Made by a program: the position numbers and the translations under genes. The notes below the pieces were generated by a model. The model was given only the letters and a program-made list of their open reading frames with translations. It was not told the origin of the DNA and ran no database searches. DNA of 42,724 nucleotides. Origin: JAXMHQ01 sp046346665 (GTDB taxonomy: Bacteria; Verrucomicrobiota; Verrucomicrobiia; Limisphaerales; JAXMHQ01). The stretch covers positions 1 to 42,724 of the forward strand of contig JAXMHQ010000039.1 of assembly GCA_046346665.1 (NCBI GenBank), in the 5' to 3' direction. Positions 16,625 to 25,200 of this stretch are shown in pieces. The first letter of the stretch is position 1. Each line of letters starts with the position of its first letter.

Positions 16625-17230
16625 ATGTTTACCGGCATCGTGGAAGAATCGGGGATCGTGGAAAAAATCCGGCCGACGGCCAAGTCGATCGAGTTGACCG
16701 TGCGGGCGGGGGTTTGTGGGCGCGGCTTGAAGGTTGGGGACAGCCTGGCTGTGAACGGCTGTTGCCTCACGGCGGTTCGAGTGTCGGCGCGGGGAAAATC
16801 GCGCCTCGTTCAATTTGATTTGCTCCAGGAAACCTGGCGCCGGACAAACCTGCAGTTCGCGCGCCCGGGATCCCGCGTGAACCTCGAGCGGCCGTTGCGG
16901 GCGAGCGGCGAGCTGGGCGGACATTTTGTCACCGGCCACATCGACGGCGTCGGCCGCATCACCCGCTGGGAACGATCGGGGCAGGATCACGTCCTCGACA
17001 TCGCCGCTCCCCGGGATGTCATGCGTTATATGGTGCACAAGGGGTCGGTGGCGGTGGACGGGATCAGCCTGACGGTGGCGGGTGTGCGCCGGGGCGGGTT
17101 CCGGATCTGGATCATTCCGCACACCTATGAAGTGACGGCGTTGCGGGAGCGGAAGCGCGGCGACGCGGTAAATCTCGAGGCGGATCTCCTGGGCAAATAC
17201 GTGGAGAAGTTTATTTCTTCGAGGGGTTGA
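16625..17230 (+). CDS. ribE: Riboflavin synthase, alpha-chain type
   Basis: Riboflavin synthase dismutates two 6,7-dimethyl-8-ribityllumazine molecules. The 201-residue product has the diagnostic N-terminus MFTGIVEESG and two lumazine-binding barrel repeats. The second starts near residue 98 and contains GGHFVTGHIDG; the first contains NGCCLTAV and the second VDGISLTVAG. Length equals the family norm (about 200-215). The ATG at 16625 is chosen because the product starts exactly at the conserved MFTGIVE. It follows ribD across a repeat-filled gap, and no lumazine synthase (ribH) gene is in view. The last 20 bases overlap the 3' end of a convergent lipoprotein gene. Confidence 0.95.
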   Translation: MFTGIVEESGIVEKIRPTAKSIELTVRAGVCGRGLKVGDSLAVNGCCLTAVRVSARGKSRLVQFDLLQETWRRTNLQFARPGSRVNLERPLRASGELGGHFVTGHIDGVGRITRWERSGQDHVLDIAAPRDVMRYMVHKGSVAVDGISLTVAGVRRGGFRIWIIPHTYEVTALRERKRGDAVNLEADLLGKYVEKFISSRG

Positions 17231-17462
17231 ACTGCGCGTTCGAGTCGGCAGCGTCCGACAGCGGCCTGATCTCCCGGACCATGCCGGCCGAGATCCGGGC
17301 CGGGTTGCCCTTGGCATCCTTGTAGTTGAAATAATTCCCGTCTTGTTTGGGTTTCGACGTGGTGACGACCTGGGAGCCGTTGCTCATGGTGATGATGTAA
17401 TGCCGGGCGCAGCCGGTGACCGCCAGCAACCCGGCGAGGAGAATGATTCGGGATAGTTTCAT
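17211..17462 (-). CDS. Small YgdI/YgdR-type lipoprotein
   Basis: An 83-residue product from ATG 17462. The signal peptide MKLSRIILLAGLLAVTGC ends in a lipobox (VTGC). A short SH3-like domain follows with the family pattern HYIITMSNGSQVVTTSKPKQ and a conserved YFNYKDAKGN segment. YgdI/YgdR proteins are small inner- or outer-membrane lipoproteins of unknown biochemical role. It overlaps the ribE 3' end by 20 bases tail to tail and is divergent from the KTSC gene. A longer in-frame reading from 17543 would hide the signal peptide and is rejected. Confidence 0.88.
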   Translation of the reverse strand: MKLSRIILLAGLLAVTGCARHYIITMSNGSQVVTTSKPKQDGNYFNYKDAKGNPARISAGMVREIRPLSDAADSNAQFNPSKK

Positions 17463-17597
17463 GGGAATGACTTTCCAGCCGGAGCTCCGGCCTTTCTCGT
17501 TCCACGGTTCCATCCCAATGCCACAACCGCCCGCGGAATTCAAGCCTGGTGAACCAGTCCCTTCCGTCCGCCGCTAATCTCCGACGAAGCCTGCAGA

Positions 17598-17623
17598 CTT
17601 TATGTCGTACGTACGACACAAAG
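17598..17623. promoter_or_regulatory. Long palindrome, candidate operator
   Basis: TGTCGTACGTACGACA (17603-17618) is a perfect 16-bp palindrome. CTTT and AAAG extend it to 26 bp with one mismatched pair. It sits in the divergent gap between the small lipoprotein gene and the KTSC gene, 136 bases before one start and 82 before the other, as expected for a dimeric repressor site. It does not match the TGTTC-N4-GAACA LexA motif reported for verrucomicrobia. The regulator is unknown. Confidence 0.5.
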
Positions 17624-17704
17624 GTTGCAGTGGCTGCAGCGCAGGTTTTGCCTCGACACTTGCTGGGCTTCCGGTTACAAGCGTGGCAACAGGCAAGGAA
17701 CATT

Positions 17705-17950
17705 ATGATTACTCCCAGTCAACCCGGGGAGCCCGTGATCCGATGGTTCGAGGTCGATGCCAAGAATTTTGGATCGATCGGGTATTCGACGGCGACCCGC
17801 AAGTTATTCATCAAGTTCAACGATTCCGCGACGTTGTGTTTTGAGAAGGTGCCGGGGTTCCGGTTTGAGGGGCTGAAGGCGGCCGCGCGGAAGGACGCCT
17901 ACTACGAGACCTACATCAAGGAGCGGTTCCTGATGAAGAAAGTGGGATGA
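17705..17950 (+). CDS. KTSC-domain protein
   Basis: An 81-residue protein from ATG 17705, preceded by AAGGA about 7 bases upstream. The KTSC domain (about residues 12-70) is seen in IRWFEVDAKNFGSIGYS, KLFIKFNDSATLCFEKVP and the aromatic YYETYIKERF tail. The family is small, often linked to nucleic-acid-related or phage contexts, and has no proven biochemical role. It stands alone with a palindromic candidate operator upstream. A longer frame from 17549 exists, but the extra 52 residues look non-coding. Confidence 0.8.
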   Translation: MITPSQPGEPVIRWFEVDAKNFGSIGYSTATRKLFIKFNDSATLCFEKVPGFRFEGLKAAARKDAYYETYIKERFLMKKVG

Positions 17951-18014
17951 TCCAAGGGTGTTCCTGGCCGTGACGGGCTTGTTTTTTGAAATTTGAGCCC
18001 TAAACTATAGGTGA

Positions 18015-18488
18015 ATGAAGAACGACGTCGTTCCGGTTCAGATCCGGGGGATCCTTCCCGCCAACAGCGGTTGCGCGCTGTTCGTCGGCAATGACGAAAA
18101 AGTTTTCGTCATCAACGTGGAGCCGCAGATGGGCGCCATCATCAGCATGTTCCTCCGCGAAACCCCCAAGGAACGCCCGCTCACCCACGATCTCATTCAA
18201 AATATCTTCAAGGGCTTCAGCATCTCCGTCGAACGCATCGTCATCACCGAGCTGAAAAACTCCACCTACTTCGCCCGGCTCATCCTCCAGCAACAAAACG
18301 AGCTGGCCCGGAAGATCGTGGAAATCGACGCGCGCCCGAGCGATTGCCTCGCCCTGGCCACCGCGCAGAAACGCCCCATCTACGTTTCCGCCCCGCTATT
18401 CGAGCAGGTCGAGGACATGAGCGAAGTGCTGGATCGCATCAACGAAACCGGCGGGGAGGCGGGCGAAATCAGCGGCGACCCGGAATAG
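18015..18488 (+). CDS. DUF151 bifunctional nuclease-family protein
   Basis: A 157-residue DUF151/BFN-domain protein. Family marks are LFVGNDEKVFVINVEPQMG near the start, RPLTHDLIQNIFKGF in the middle and the terminal IDARPSDCLALA with PIYVSAPLFEQ. Members show DNase/RNase activity in some plants and archaea and form compact dimers; the bacterial role is not settled. The C-terminal tail is acidic. It sits 12 bases upstream of holA on the same strand, suggesting one transcript with holA and the STAS gene. Confidence 0.9.
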   Translation: MKNDVVPVQIRGILPANSGCALFVGNDEKVFVINVEPQMGAIISMFLRETPKERPLTHDLIQNIFKGFSISVERIVITELKNSTYFARLILQQQNELARKIVEIDARPSDCLALATAQKRPIYVSAPLFEQVEDMSEVLDRINETGGEAGEISGDPE

Positions 18489-18500
18489 GGCCCGCGCGGC

Positions 18501-19670
18501 ATGGCGGATTCCTCCAAATCGGCTGCCCCGTTGCTCCTGGTCTTCGGCGAAGACGAGTTCGCGGTCAGACAACGCGCGCGCCAGGTCTACCAGCAGTGGA
18601 CCGCCGAGATCGGCGGCCAGGACCACGAAATCCTTGATGCCGCCGTTTCCAACAGCGGCGAGGCCCTCGGCATTCTTTCCCGGCTCCGCGAAGCTCTCCA
18701 AACCCTGCCATTCTTCGGCGGCGGAAAAGTCGTCTGGCTCCAGAATTGTTCGTTCCTCGGCGAAGACCGGACCGCCTCCGCCCAGGCCGTCACCGAGGCG
18801 CTCGCCGAACTGGCCGCCGACCTCAAATCGTTTTCCTGGGACCAAACCCGCCTCCTTATCAGCGCGGGGAAGGTTGACAAACGGAAGGTTCTTTACAAAG
18901 CGATCGACAAGATCGGCGCCGTCGAACAGTTCGCGGGGTGGTCGGTGGACGACCGCGACTGGGCCGCGCAGGCGGAGCAATGGGCCGACAAGGCCATTCG
19001 CGCCCGACGCAAGGAAATCGGAGACGACGCGCTCGCCGAGCTCGTCAGCCGGGTGGGACCGAACTCCCGCCAGTTGGAAAATGAGGTCGAGAAACTCTGC
19101 CTGTTCATCGGCGGCCGGACGCGGATCGAGTCGTCCGATATCGCCGAAATCTGCACCCGCAACAAAAACGCCCGCGCCTTTGCACTCGGGGATGCCCTGG
19201 GCGACCGCGACCTTCCGCGGCTCCTGGCCCGGCTCGACGAGGAGCTGTGGGCCATGCAGTTCGATTCCCAGAAATCGGAGATCGGCCTTCTCTACGGCCT
19301 CATCTCCAAGGTCCGGGCCCTGTTGCTCCTGAAGGAAATGTTGCGGGAAGGCTGGGTGAAGCCCGATTCGGACTATACCCGGTTCAAATCGCAACTGGAT
19401 CGCGTGCCGGCCGACCGTTTGCCGGCCGACCGCCGGTTCAATCCGCTGACGCTCAATCCGTACGTGCTTTACAAAGCCCTGCCGCAGGTGAAAAAGTATG
19501 GCCAGTCCGAGTTGGTGCGCGCGATGGACCTGCTGCTGGAATGCAACCGGCGGCTGGTCTCCAGCGGCCTCGAGGAATCCCTGGTGCTGCAACAGGCGCT
19601 GATCCGCATCGCCGCACCGGCGGAACCCGCGGCCGGGCCGGGCCGCGCCGCCGCACGGGCTGCCGAATAA
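18501..19670 (+). CDS. holA: DNA polymerase III subunit delta
   Basis: HolA is the clamp-loader subunit that opens the sliding clamp ring. The 389-residue product has the family layout: an N-terminal domain starting LLLVFGEDEFAVRQRARQ, the LPFFGGGKVVWLQN element typical of delta, a middle segment with GPNSRQLENEVEKLCLF, and a C-terminal helical collar domain (LNPYVLYKALPQVKKY). No Walker A motif is present, as expected for delta. It is slightly longer than the E. coli protein (343 residues), with an Ala-rich tail of about 15 residues. It lies 12 bases after the DUF151 gene and 7 bases before a STAS gene. Confidence 0.9.
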   Translation: MADSSKSAAPLLLVFGEDEFAVRQRARQVYQQWTAEIGGQDHEILDAAVSNSGEALGILSRLREALQTLPFFGGGKVVWLQNCSFLGEDRTASAQAVTEALAELAADLKSFSWDQTRLLISAGKVDKRKVLYKAIDKIGAVEQFAGWSVDDRDWAAQAEQWADKAIRARRKEIGDDALAELVSRVGPNSRQLENEVEKLCLFIGGRTRIESSDIAEICTRNKNARAFALGDALGDRDLPRLLARLDEELWAMQFDSQKSEIGLLYGLISKVRALLLLKEMLREGWVKPDSDYTRFKSQLDRVPADRLPADRRFNPLTLNPYVLYKALPQVKKYGQSELVRAMDLLLECNRRLVSSGLEESLVLQQALIRIAAPAEPAAGPGRAAARAAE

Positions 19671-19677
19671 GAATCAG

Positions 19678-20181
19678 ATGAGCGCTTCGCCGGGAAAAAT
19701 GTTCGTGTCGGTTGGCGGCGGTTACGCGTGCGTCAAAATCACAGGGCGCGCCAACTGCAATTCCAGCATCGATTTCAAAACGCTCCTGAACGAACTGATG
19801 CAACAGGGCTGCACCCGGTTCATCCTGGATCTTTCGGAATGCCTCCTGATGGACAGCACCTTTCTGGGCGTGCTGGCCGGGTTCGGCCTGCGCAGCGGCC
19901 CGGGCAACCCCATCGAACTCTGCGCTCCCAACGCCCGCATCCTGGAGTTGCTCGAAAATCTCGGCGTCATCCACCTGTTCAAAGTCGTCCAGGAACCCGC
20001 CGCTTGCGACGCCGCCTCCACCCGCGAACATCCCGTCACCGTGCCGGGCAAGGAGGAAGTCACCGAAACGTGCCTGGAAGCCCACAATATTCTCATGGGC
20101 ATCGACCCCTCCAACGTCGCCCGGTTCAAGGACGTCACCCGCTTCCTCGCTGAGGATCTCAAAAAGCTCAAAGGCCGCTGA
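19678..20181 (+). CDS. STAS-domain protein (anti-anti-sigma type)
   Basis: A 167-residue protein with a STAS domain over about residues 5-110 (CVKITGRANCNSS, RFILDLSECLLMDSTFLGVL). The Ser of MDSTFLG aligns with the phosphorylated Ser of SpoIIAA-type antagonists. In this family the domain binds an anti-sigma kinase in partner-switching control; no kinase or phosphatase gene is nearby. The remaining 55 residues form a charged, probably helical tail ending in DLKKLKGR, absent from minimal STAS proteins. It shares the plus-strand run with holA (7-base gap) and converges on the E3 gene. Confidence 0.85.
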   Translation: MSASPGKMFVSVGGGYACVKITGRANCNSSIDFKTLLNELMQQGCTRFILDLSECLLMDSTFLGVLAGFGLRSGPGNPIELCAPNARILELLENLGVIHLFKVVQEPAACDAASTREHPVTVPGKEEVTETCLEAHNILMGIDPSNVARFKDVTRFLAEDLKKLKGR

Positions 20182-20196
20182 GAGGGCCCCTGGTCT

Positions 20197-21582
20197 TCAC
20201 TTTTTCCGCTTCGGCGGCGCGTGGATGCATTCGCCCTCCACCGCGTGCGCGGCTTCCATCCAGGCCTCGCTGAACGTCGGGTGCGCATGGATGGTGTGAC
20301 CCAGTTCGCCCACGGTCAGTTCCGCCCGGATCGCCGTGGCCGCTTCGGCAATCAGCTCCGTCGCGTGCGCCCCGACCGCCGCGGCTCCGAGCAACTGCCC
20401 GGTGGCGGCATCGGCAATCCATTTCACAAACCCGTTCGGCTCGCCGCTCGCCAGCGCTTTGCCCAGCGCGCCGAACCGGAACCTGCCGGTCTTTACCGCC
20501 AGTTGCCGCCGCTTCGCATCCTCTTCACACAATCCCACCGTCCCGATTTCCGGGGATGTGAACAGCACGTTCGGAACGAGCGTCTCCTGGCGCCGGGGTT
20601 TGTCCGTCACGGCGTTTTCCGCGGCCGCGATCCCCTGCGCCGTGGCATTGTGCGCCAGTTGAGTTTTGCCCGTCACATCGCCGATCGCATAAATCCCCGC
20701 CACCGCCGTCTGGCCAAATTCATCCGTCTCCAAATACCCGCGCTCATTCGTCTTGAGCCCGGCGTTCTCAAGACGCAAGCCCTCCGTCACCGGCTTCCGG
20801 CCGATCGCGCAAAGCAACAAATCCGCCTGCAGCAGCTCGCCATTCACGCGGCCCGAAACGCCCGAGCCATCCGCGCTCACGGATTCCAATGCATGCCCGG
20901 TGAGAATCCGCATCTGGAGCTGTTTCTCCATGTGCCCGCGCACTTCGCGACGCACGTCCGCATCCAGCGGAAGCAAAATGTCCTCCAGCAATTCCACCAG
21001 CGTGACTTGCGATCCCAGCGCGGCCGCCATGCAGGCCAGTTCGCACCCGATAAACCCCCCGCCAAGAACCAGCAATCGCCCGGGCAATTCGGTTCGATCC
21101 AAAAACGCGCGGCTTTCCACCACGCGCTCGTGCCGTGGCAGAAATCCCGGTACCGATGACGTGGACCCCGTCGCCAGCACAATGCGCCGGGCCTCGATGC
21201 GGCGTCCTTCGCCCAGGTCGAGCGTGTGCCGGTCGTGGAACGACGCCGTGCCGGTAAAGCTCTTCACGCCGTTGGCGGACAGCAATTGGGCAATGCCGGA
21301 CTGGAGTTTTCCCACCACGCCGTTCTTGTGCGCCACCAGTGCGGCGTAATCGAGCGTGGCGTTTTCCACCCGGATTCCGAACGTGCCGGCGTGGCGGATT
21401 TTGTGAAGCAGATCCGCTCCCGCAATCAGGGTCTTGGTCGGAATGCAGCCCCAGTTCAGGCACGTGCCGCCCAGCCGCTCTTTCTCCACGAGCGCCACCG
21501 ACGCGCCCAGTTGCGCGGCGCGGATGGCCGCCGGATACCCGCCCGGGCCCGCCCCGATTACCGCGAGATCAAATGATTCCAT
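20197..21582 (-). CDS. lpdA: Dihydrolipoyl dehydrogenase (E3)
   Basis: E3 reoxidises the dihydrolipoyl arm of E2 and passes electrons through FAD and the disulfide to NAD+. The 461-residue product has the FAD motif GAGPGGYPAAIRAAQLG, the redox disulfide GGTCLNWGCIPTK (Cys41, Cys46), the NAD-binding LVLGGGFIGCELA, and the C-terminal pair in HAHPTFSEAW (about His434, Glu439). The start region overlaps the 3' end of the E2 gene by 25 bases, so the two are translationally linked. It is the last gene of the E1-E2-E3 operon. Loci of this layout serve pyruvate, branched-chain 2-oxoacid or acetoin; the pyruvate form is most likely here but not proven. Confidence 0.95.
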   Translation of the reverse strand: MESFDLAVIGAGPGGYPAAIRAAQLGASVALVEKERLGGTCLNWGCIPTKTLIAGADLLHKIRHAGTFGIRVENATLDYAALVAHKNGVVGKLQSGIAQLLSANGVKSFTGTASFHDRHTLDLGEGRRIEARRIVLATGSTSSVPGFLPRHERVVESRAFLDRTELPGRLLVLGGGFIGCELACMAAALGSQVTLVELLEDILLPLDADVRREVRGHMEKQLQMRILTGHALESVSADGSGVSGRVNGELLQADLLLCAIGRKPVTEGLRLENAGLKTNERGYLETDEFGQTAVAGIYAIGDVTGKTQLAHNATAQGIAAAENAVTDKPRRQETLVPNVLFTSPEIGTVGLCEEDAKRRQLAVKTGRFRFGALGKALASGEPNGFVKWIADAATGQLLGAAAVGAHATELIAEAATAIRAELTVGELGHTIHAHPTFSEAWMEAAHAVEGECIHAPPKRKK

Positions 21583-22880
21583 AGTTCCACGCTCTCCAGT
21601 TTTTTCCGAATTCCATTCACAAACCGGGCCGCCATCGCGCCGTCCACCATCCGGTGATCGGCCGACAATGTCATTTTGAGGATCGACCGCACGACGACCT
21701 GGCCTTCGCGCACGACCGGGCGCTGCCGTTCGCTGGCGACCGCCAGGATGGCCGCTTCGCCCGGATTAATAATCGCCGTGAAATTCTCCACGTCCAGCAT
21801 TCCCATGTTCGAAATGGTGAATGTGCCGCCGGTCATCTCGTCCGGCGCCAGCTTTCCGTCGCGCGCTCTTTGAACCAGCTCCCGCGAGCTGCGATGCAGC
21901 TCCTCCAGGCTGAGCCGGTCCGCGTTTCGAATCACCGGGACCACCAGGCCTTGCTCCAGCGAAACCGCAAGCCCCAGGTGCACGCGGCTGCTCCACCGCA
22001 CCGATTTTCCGTCCGTGGAGCTGTTCACGTCGGGAAATTCCTTCAGCGTCAGCACCGCTGCCCGCGCAATAAAATCGGTCAACGTAAACGCCCCGCCGCG
22101 CTGCTTCAATTCGGCGCGCAACGCCGAGAGCTCCGTCACATCCGCCTCGACCGTGACGTAAAAATGCGGCGCCGTGACGACGCTCTGAGTCAGCCGCTGC
22201 GCAATCACCTGCCGCATCCGGCTCAACGGCCGCGGCTTTTCCGACGCCGCCCGGCGCACGTCTTCCACCGCGATCCGGCCGTCTTCGCCTGTGGCTTCAA
22301 TGGACAGCACGTCCAGTTTTTCGTGTCGCGCGAGCTCCAGCGCGGCGGGAGAAATTCGGAGCTTGTCGTAGCCCTTCGATTCCAGCCACGCCCGCACGTC
22401 TCGTTCCACGATCCGCCCGCCCGGTCCTGTGCCGGGAATGGACTGCGGCCGGATGCCGGCTTCCGACGCGAGCTTTGCCGCGCGCGGGCTGATGCGGAAA
22501 ACGTCCGGCGCAGGCGCGGCGGTCACGGGCGCCGGTTCGGCCCTCGCGGGGGCGGGCGCTGAAGGAGTTGGCGGCGGAGCCGCCGGGGCGGAAATCGGTT
22601 TCGCGGTAGGGGCGGCTGCCGGGACGTCAGGGATTGGTTCGCCGGGCTGGCCCAGGAAGCCCACGACACTTTGAACCGGAACCGCGTGGCCCGGTTGAAC
22701 CAGGATTTTCAACAGGGTGCCCGACGCGAAACTCTCCACCTCCATCACCGATTTGTCGGTCTCGACGGTGAACAGGATGTCGCCCGGCTGGACGACGTCG
22801 CCCTCGCGTTTGCGCCATTCGACGATCGAGCTGTCCTCGGTCATCTGGCCGAACTTCGGCATCTGGATGGGAGTTGGCAT
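21558..22880 (-). CDS. 2-oxoacid dehydrogenase complex acyltransferase (E2), two E3-binding domains
   Basis: The 440-residue E2 core protein has one N-terminal lipoyl domain (about 1-80; lipoyl-Lys43 in ETDKS), an Ala/Pro linker, then two consecutive peripheral-subunit-binding motifs: RISPRAAKLASEAGI to GRIVERDV (about 129-162) and RISPAALELARHEKL to GRIAVEDV (about 175-208). The catalytic acyltransferase domain follows from about 215 to the end, with active-site motif DHRMVDG (His409, Asp413). Bacterial E2s normally have a single binding domain of this type. It lies 2 bases after E1 and overlaps E3. Acetyl transfer is the likely reaction; the acyl group is not certain. Confidence 0.93.
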   Translation of the reverse strand: MPTPIQMPKFGQMTEDSSIVEWRKREGDVVQPGDILFTVETDKSVMEVESFASGTLLKILVQPGHAVPVQSVVGFLGQPGEPIPDVPAAAPTAKPISAPAAPPPTPSAPAPARAEPAPVTAAPAPDVFRISPRAAKLASEAGIRPQSIPGTGPGGRIVERDVRAWLESKGYDKLRISPAALELARHEKLDVLSIEATGEDGRIAVEDVRRAASEKPRPLSRMRQVIAQRLTQSVVTAPHFYVTVEADVTELSALRAELKQRGGAFTLTDFIARAAVLTLKEFPDVNSSTDGKSVRWSSRVHLGLAVSLEQGLVVPVIRNADRLSLEELHRSSRELVQRARDGKLAPDEMTGGTFTISNMGMLDVENFTAIINPGEAAILAVASERQRPVVREGQVVVRSILKMTLSADHRMVDGAMAARFVNGIRKKLESVELWNHLISR

Positions 22881-22882
22881 TG

Positions 22883-25183
22883 CTAGAAAAGTTCCTCAGC
22901 CGCGGCGACGATGTCGCTCACGTTCGGCAAGAACGCGGCTTCGAGAATGTGCGATTGCGGCGCGATGCCGTTGCGCGCACCCACGCGCTTCACCGGCGCA
23001 TCCAGGTAATCGAAGGCCCGCTCCTGGAGCGTCGAGGCGATTTCCGCCGTGTAACTGCCGATGTGCACCGCCTGGCTGGCGACAACGCAGCGGCCGGTTT
23101 TTTGAACTGATCGCAACAGCGTGTCGAGATCGAGCGGCACCAGGCTGCGCACATCGATGACTTCCGCCTGGATGCCGCGTTTCTCCTGGAGTTCCGCCGC
23201 CGCCTTCAAACAATCATGCACCACCGGTCCCCACGCGATCAGCGTCAGGTCGCTTCCCGCCCGCCGGATCTCCGCGGCGCCCAGCGGCACCAGGTGCTCG
23301 CCTTCCGGCACCGGCCCCTTCATCCCGTAAAGCGCCTGCGATTCCACGAACATCACCGGGTTGTTGTTCCGGATCGCCGATTTCAAAAGCCCCTTCGCAT
23401 CGGCCGGGGTTGCGGGATAGACGACATACAAACCCGGGATGTGGCAGAACATCGATTCGAGCGTCTGCGAATGCTGGCCGCCGTAGCCCTTGCCCGCGCC
23501 CGCCGAACAACGGATCACCAGCGGCACCTCCGTCTGCCCGCCGCTCATGTAATGCCACTTCGCCGCCTGGTTGCTGATCTGGTCGGACGACATCAGCGCG
23601 AAATCGAAATACATCAGCTCCACCACCGGCCGCAGCCCGTTCATCGCCGCGCCGCACGCAGTGCCGCAAATGCAGGCCTCGCTGATCGGCGTGTTGAACA
23701 CGCGCTCGCGCCCGAACGCCTCCAGCAATCCCTTCGTCACCTTGAACGCCCCGCCGTAATCCGCCACGTCTTCCCCGTAAAAAACAACGCGCCGGTCCCG
23801 CAGCATTTCCTCCAGGATCGCTTCCTTCAATGCGTCCTTGTAAGTCAATTCGCCGTTCACCCGCTTGATCTCGGGCAGCGGCCCGATCGGCTGCACCCGC
23901 GCGAATTCCGCCGGCACCGTGTCGCAGCGCGTGTCCGTGTACATGAACGTCAACACCTCCGACGCCTTCGGGTCCGCCGCGGCCACCGCGCGCACCGCGG
24001 CGCGCGCGTTCCGGTCGACCACCCGCTTCTCCACCCGCGCCAGCCCCGCGGCGTCCAGCACTCCCGCTGCCAGCAGCTCCTTTTTGTAACTCTCGATCGG
24101 GTCCAGGGCTTTCCAGGCGGATTCCTCCTCGCGGGTGCGGTATTCGTTGCGGGGATCGCTGAGCGAATGTCCCCAGTAACGGTAGCAATCCACGTCCAGG
24201 AATACCGGCCCGCGGCCTTCGCGGCACAGCGCAGCCGCGCGCAGAACGGCGTCGCGCACCGCCAGCACGTTCATCCCGTTCACGATTTCGGCGTGCAGAT
24301 TGTTGTTCGCAAACCCCGCCGCGCGCCGCGCCAGCCGGTCCACGCCCATCACCTCGTCGTCGCTCCGGTGCGTCATGCCGTAATGATTGTTGCAGACGAG
24401 GAAAACCGCCGGCAGCCCGTACGGGTGCGGGCCGGCCAGGTGATTGGTGAACTGGGCTTGCGAGGCAAAGTTCAACGATTCCAGCACCACGCCGTTCGCG
24501 TAGGCGCCGTCGCCGGCGAAACAACAGACGATATTGCCGCGGCGGAGATAACGGTTCGCCAGCGCCGCGCCGGTGGCGATGGGAACGCCGCCGCCGACGA
24601 TCGCGTTCGCGCCGAGGTGGCCTACGGTGAAATCCGCAATGTGCATCGAGCCGCCCCGGCCGCGGCAGTAACCGTCGTCCTTGCCGAACAGTTCGCACAA
24701 GGTTCGGTAGACGTGCTCCTCCATCGCCGCCTCAAGCAATTCGTCGTGGTTCGACGCGGCGCAACCCGGCACGCGCCGGCGCAGTTGTTCATCGGTCATG
24801 CGCCGCAGGGCCACCGTTCCCTTCGCCAGGCTCTCGCCGTGTCCGCGGTGCGTGCTGGTGATGTTGTCCGCCAGCAACAGCGCCGCGCAAGCGCCCGCCG
24901 CGGTGCCTTCCTGGCCCACCGACACGTGGGTCGGACCACGGTAGTTGTAACCCCGAATCGGTTCGTAGGCGCCCGACCGCAGTTTCACGATCATTTCCTC
25001 GAGCTCGCGGATCACCAGCATGTCCTCGAGCAGCGCGACGGCTTCGGCGGAGGTTAGGGAGCCGGATTTCAGTTCGCCTGCCAGGGTGCCGCGGTAGCGA
25101 TAGGCCGGGATCCGGCCGCAATCGATTTCAAACGGTTCGAATTTCGGCCGTGAATCGCTCAGGTAAGTGGGGGATGCATTCAT
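22883..25183 (-). CDS. 2-oxoacid dehydrogenase E1, fused alpha and beta subunits
   Basis: A 766-residue thiamine-diphosphate enzyme that decarboxylates a 2-oxoacid and reductively acylates E2. Residues about 40-400 are E1-alpha: RGYNYRGPTHVSVGQEG, STHRGHGESLAKG, the ThDP motif GDGAYANG (224-226) to NN (265-266), and a YRYWGHSLSDP loop. Residues about 435-766 are E1-beta: YGEDVADYGGAFKVTKGL, NTPISE, GGQHSQTLE. The alpha half carries an extra segment of about 40 residues between LAKG (near 121) and LFGKDDGYCRGRGG (near 165). Such fusions are known in Bacteroidetes and verrucomicrobia. It is the second gene of the operon, 17 bases after the DeoR regulator gene. Confidence 0.94.
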   Translation of the reverse strand: MNASPTYLSDSRPKFEPFEIDCGRIPAYRYRGTLAGELKSGSLTSAEAVALLEDMLVIRELEEMIVKLRSGAYEPIRGYNYRGPTHVSVGQEGTAAGACAALLLADNITSTHRGHGESLAKGTVALRRMTDEQLRRRVPGCAASNHDELLEAAMEEHVYRTLCELFGKDDGYCRGRGGSMHIADFTVGHLGANAIVGGGVPIATGAALANRYLRRGNIVCCFAGDGAYANGVVLESLNFASQAQFTNHLAGPHPYGLPAVFLVCNNHYGMTHRSDDEVMGVDRLARRAAGFANNNLHAEIVNGMNVLAVRDAVLRAAALCREGRGPVFLDVDCYRYWGHSLSDPRNEYRTREEESAWKALDPIESYKKELLAAGVLDAAGLARVEKRVVDRNARAAVRAVAAADPKASEVLTFMYTDTRCDTVPAEFARVQPIGPLPEIKRVNGELTYKDALKEAILEEMLRDRRVVFYGEDVADYGGAFKVTKGLLEAFGRERVFNTPISEACICGTACGAAMNGLRPVVELMYFDFALMSSDQISNQAAKWHYMSGGQTEVPLVIRCSAGAGKGYGGQHSQTLESMFCHIPGLYVVYPATPADAKGLLKSAIRNNNPVMFVESQALYGMKGPVPEGEHLVPLGAAEIRRAGSDLTLIAWGPVVHDCLKAAAELQEKRGIQAEVIDVRSLVPLDLDTLLRSVQKTGRCVVASQAVHIGSYTAEIASTLQERAFDYLDAPVKRVGARNGIAPQSHILEAAFLPNVSDIVAAAEELF

Positions 25184-25200
25184 GAATTAAAAGGAGTCGA

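Noticed and set aside
23216..25057. A 613-codon open frame on the plus strand opposite the E1 gene.
   Set aside because: It is Arg/His-rich with no domain, antisense to a clear thiamine-diphosphate enzyme.
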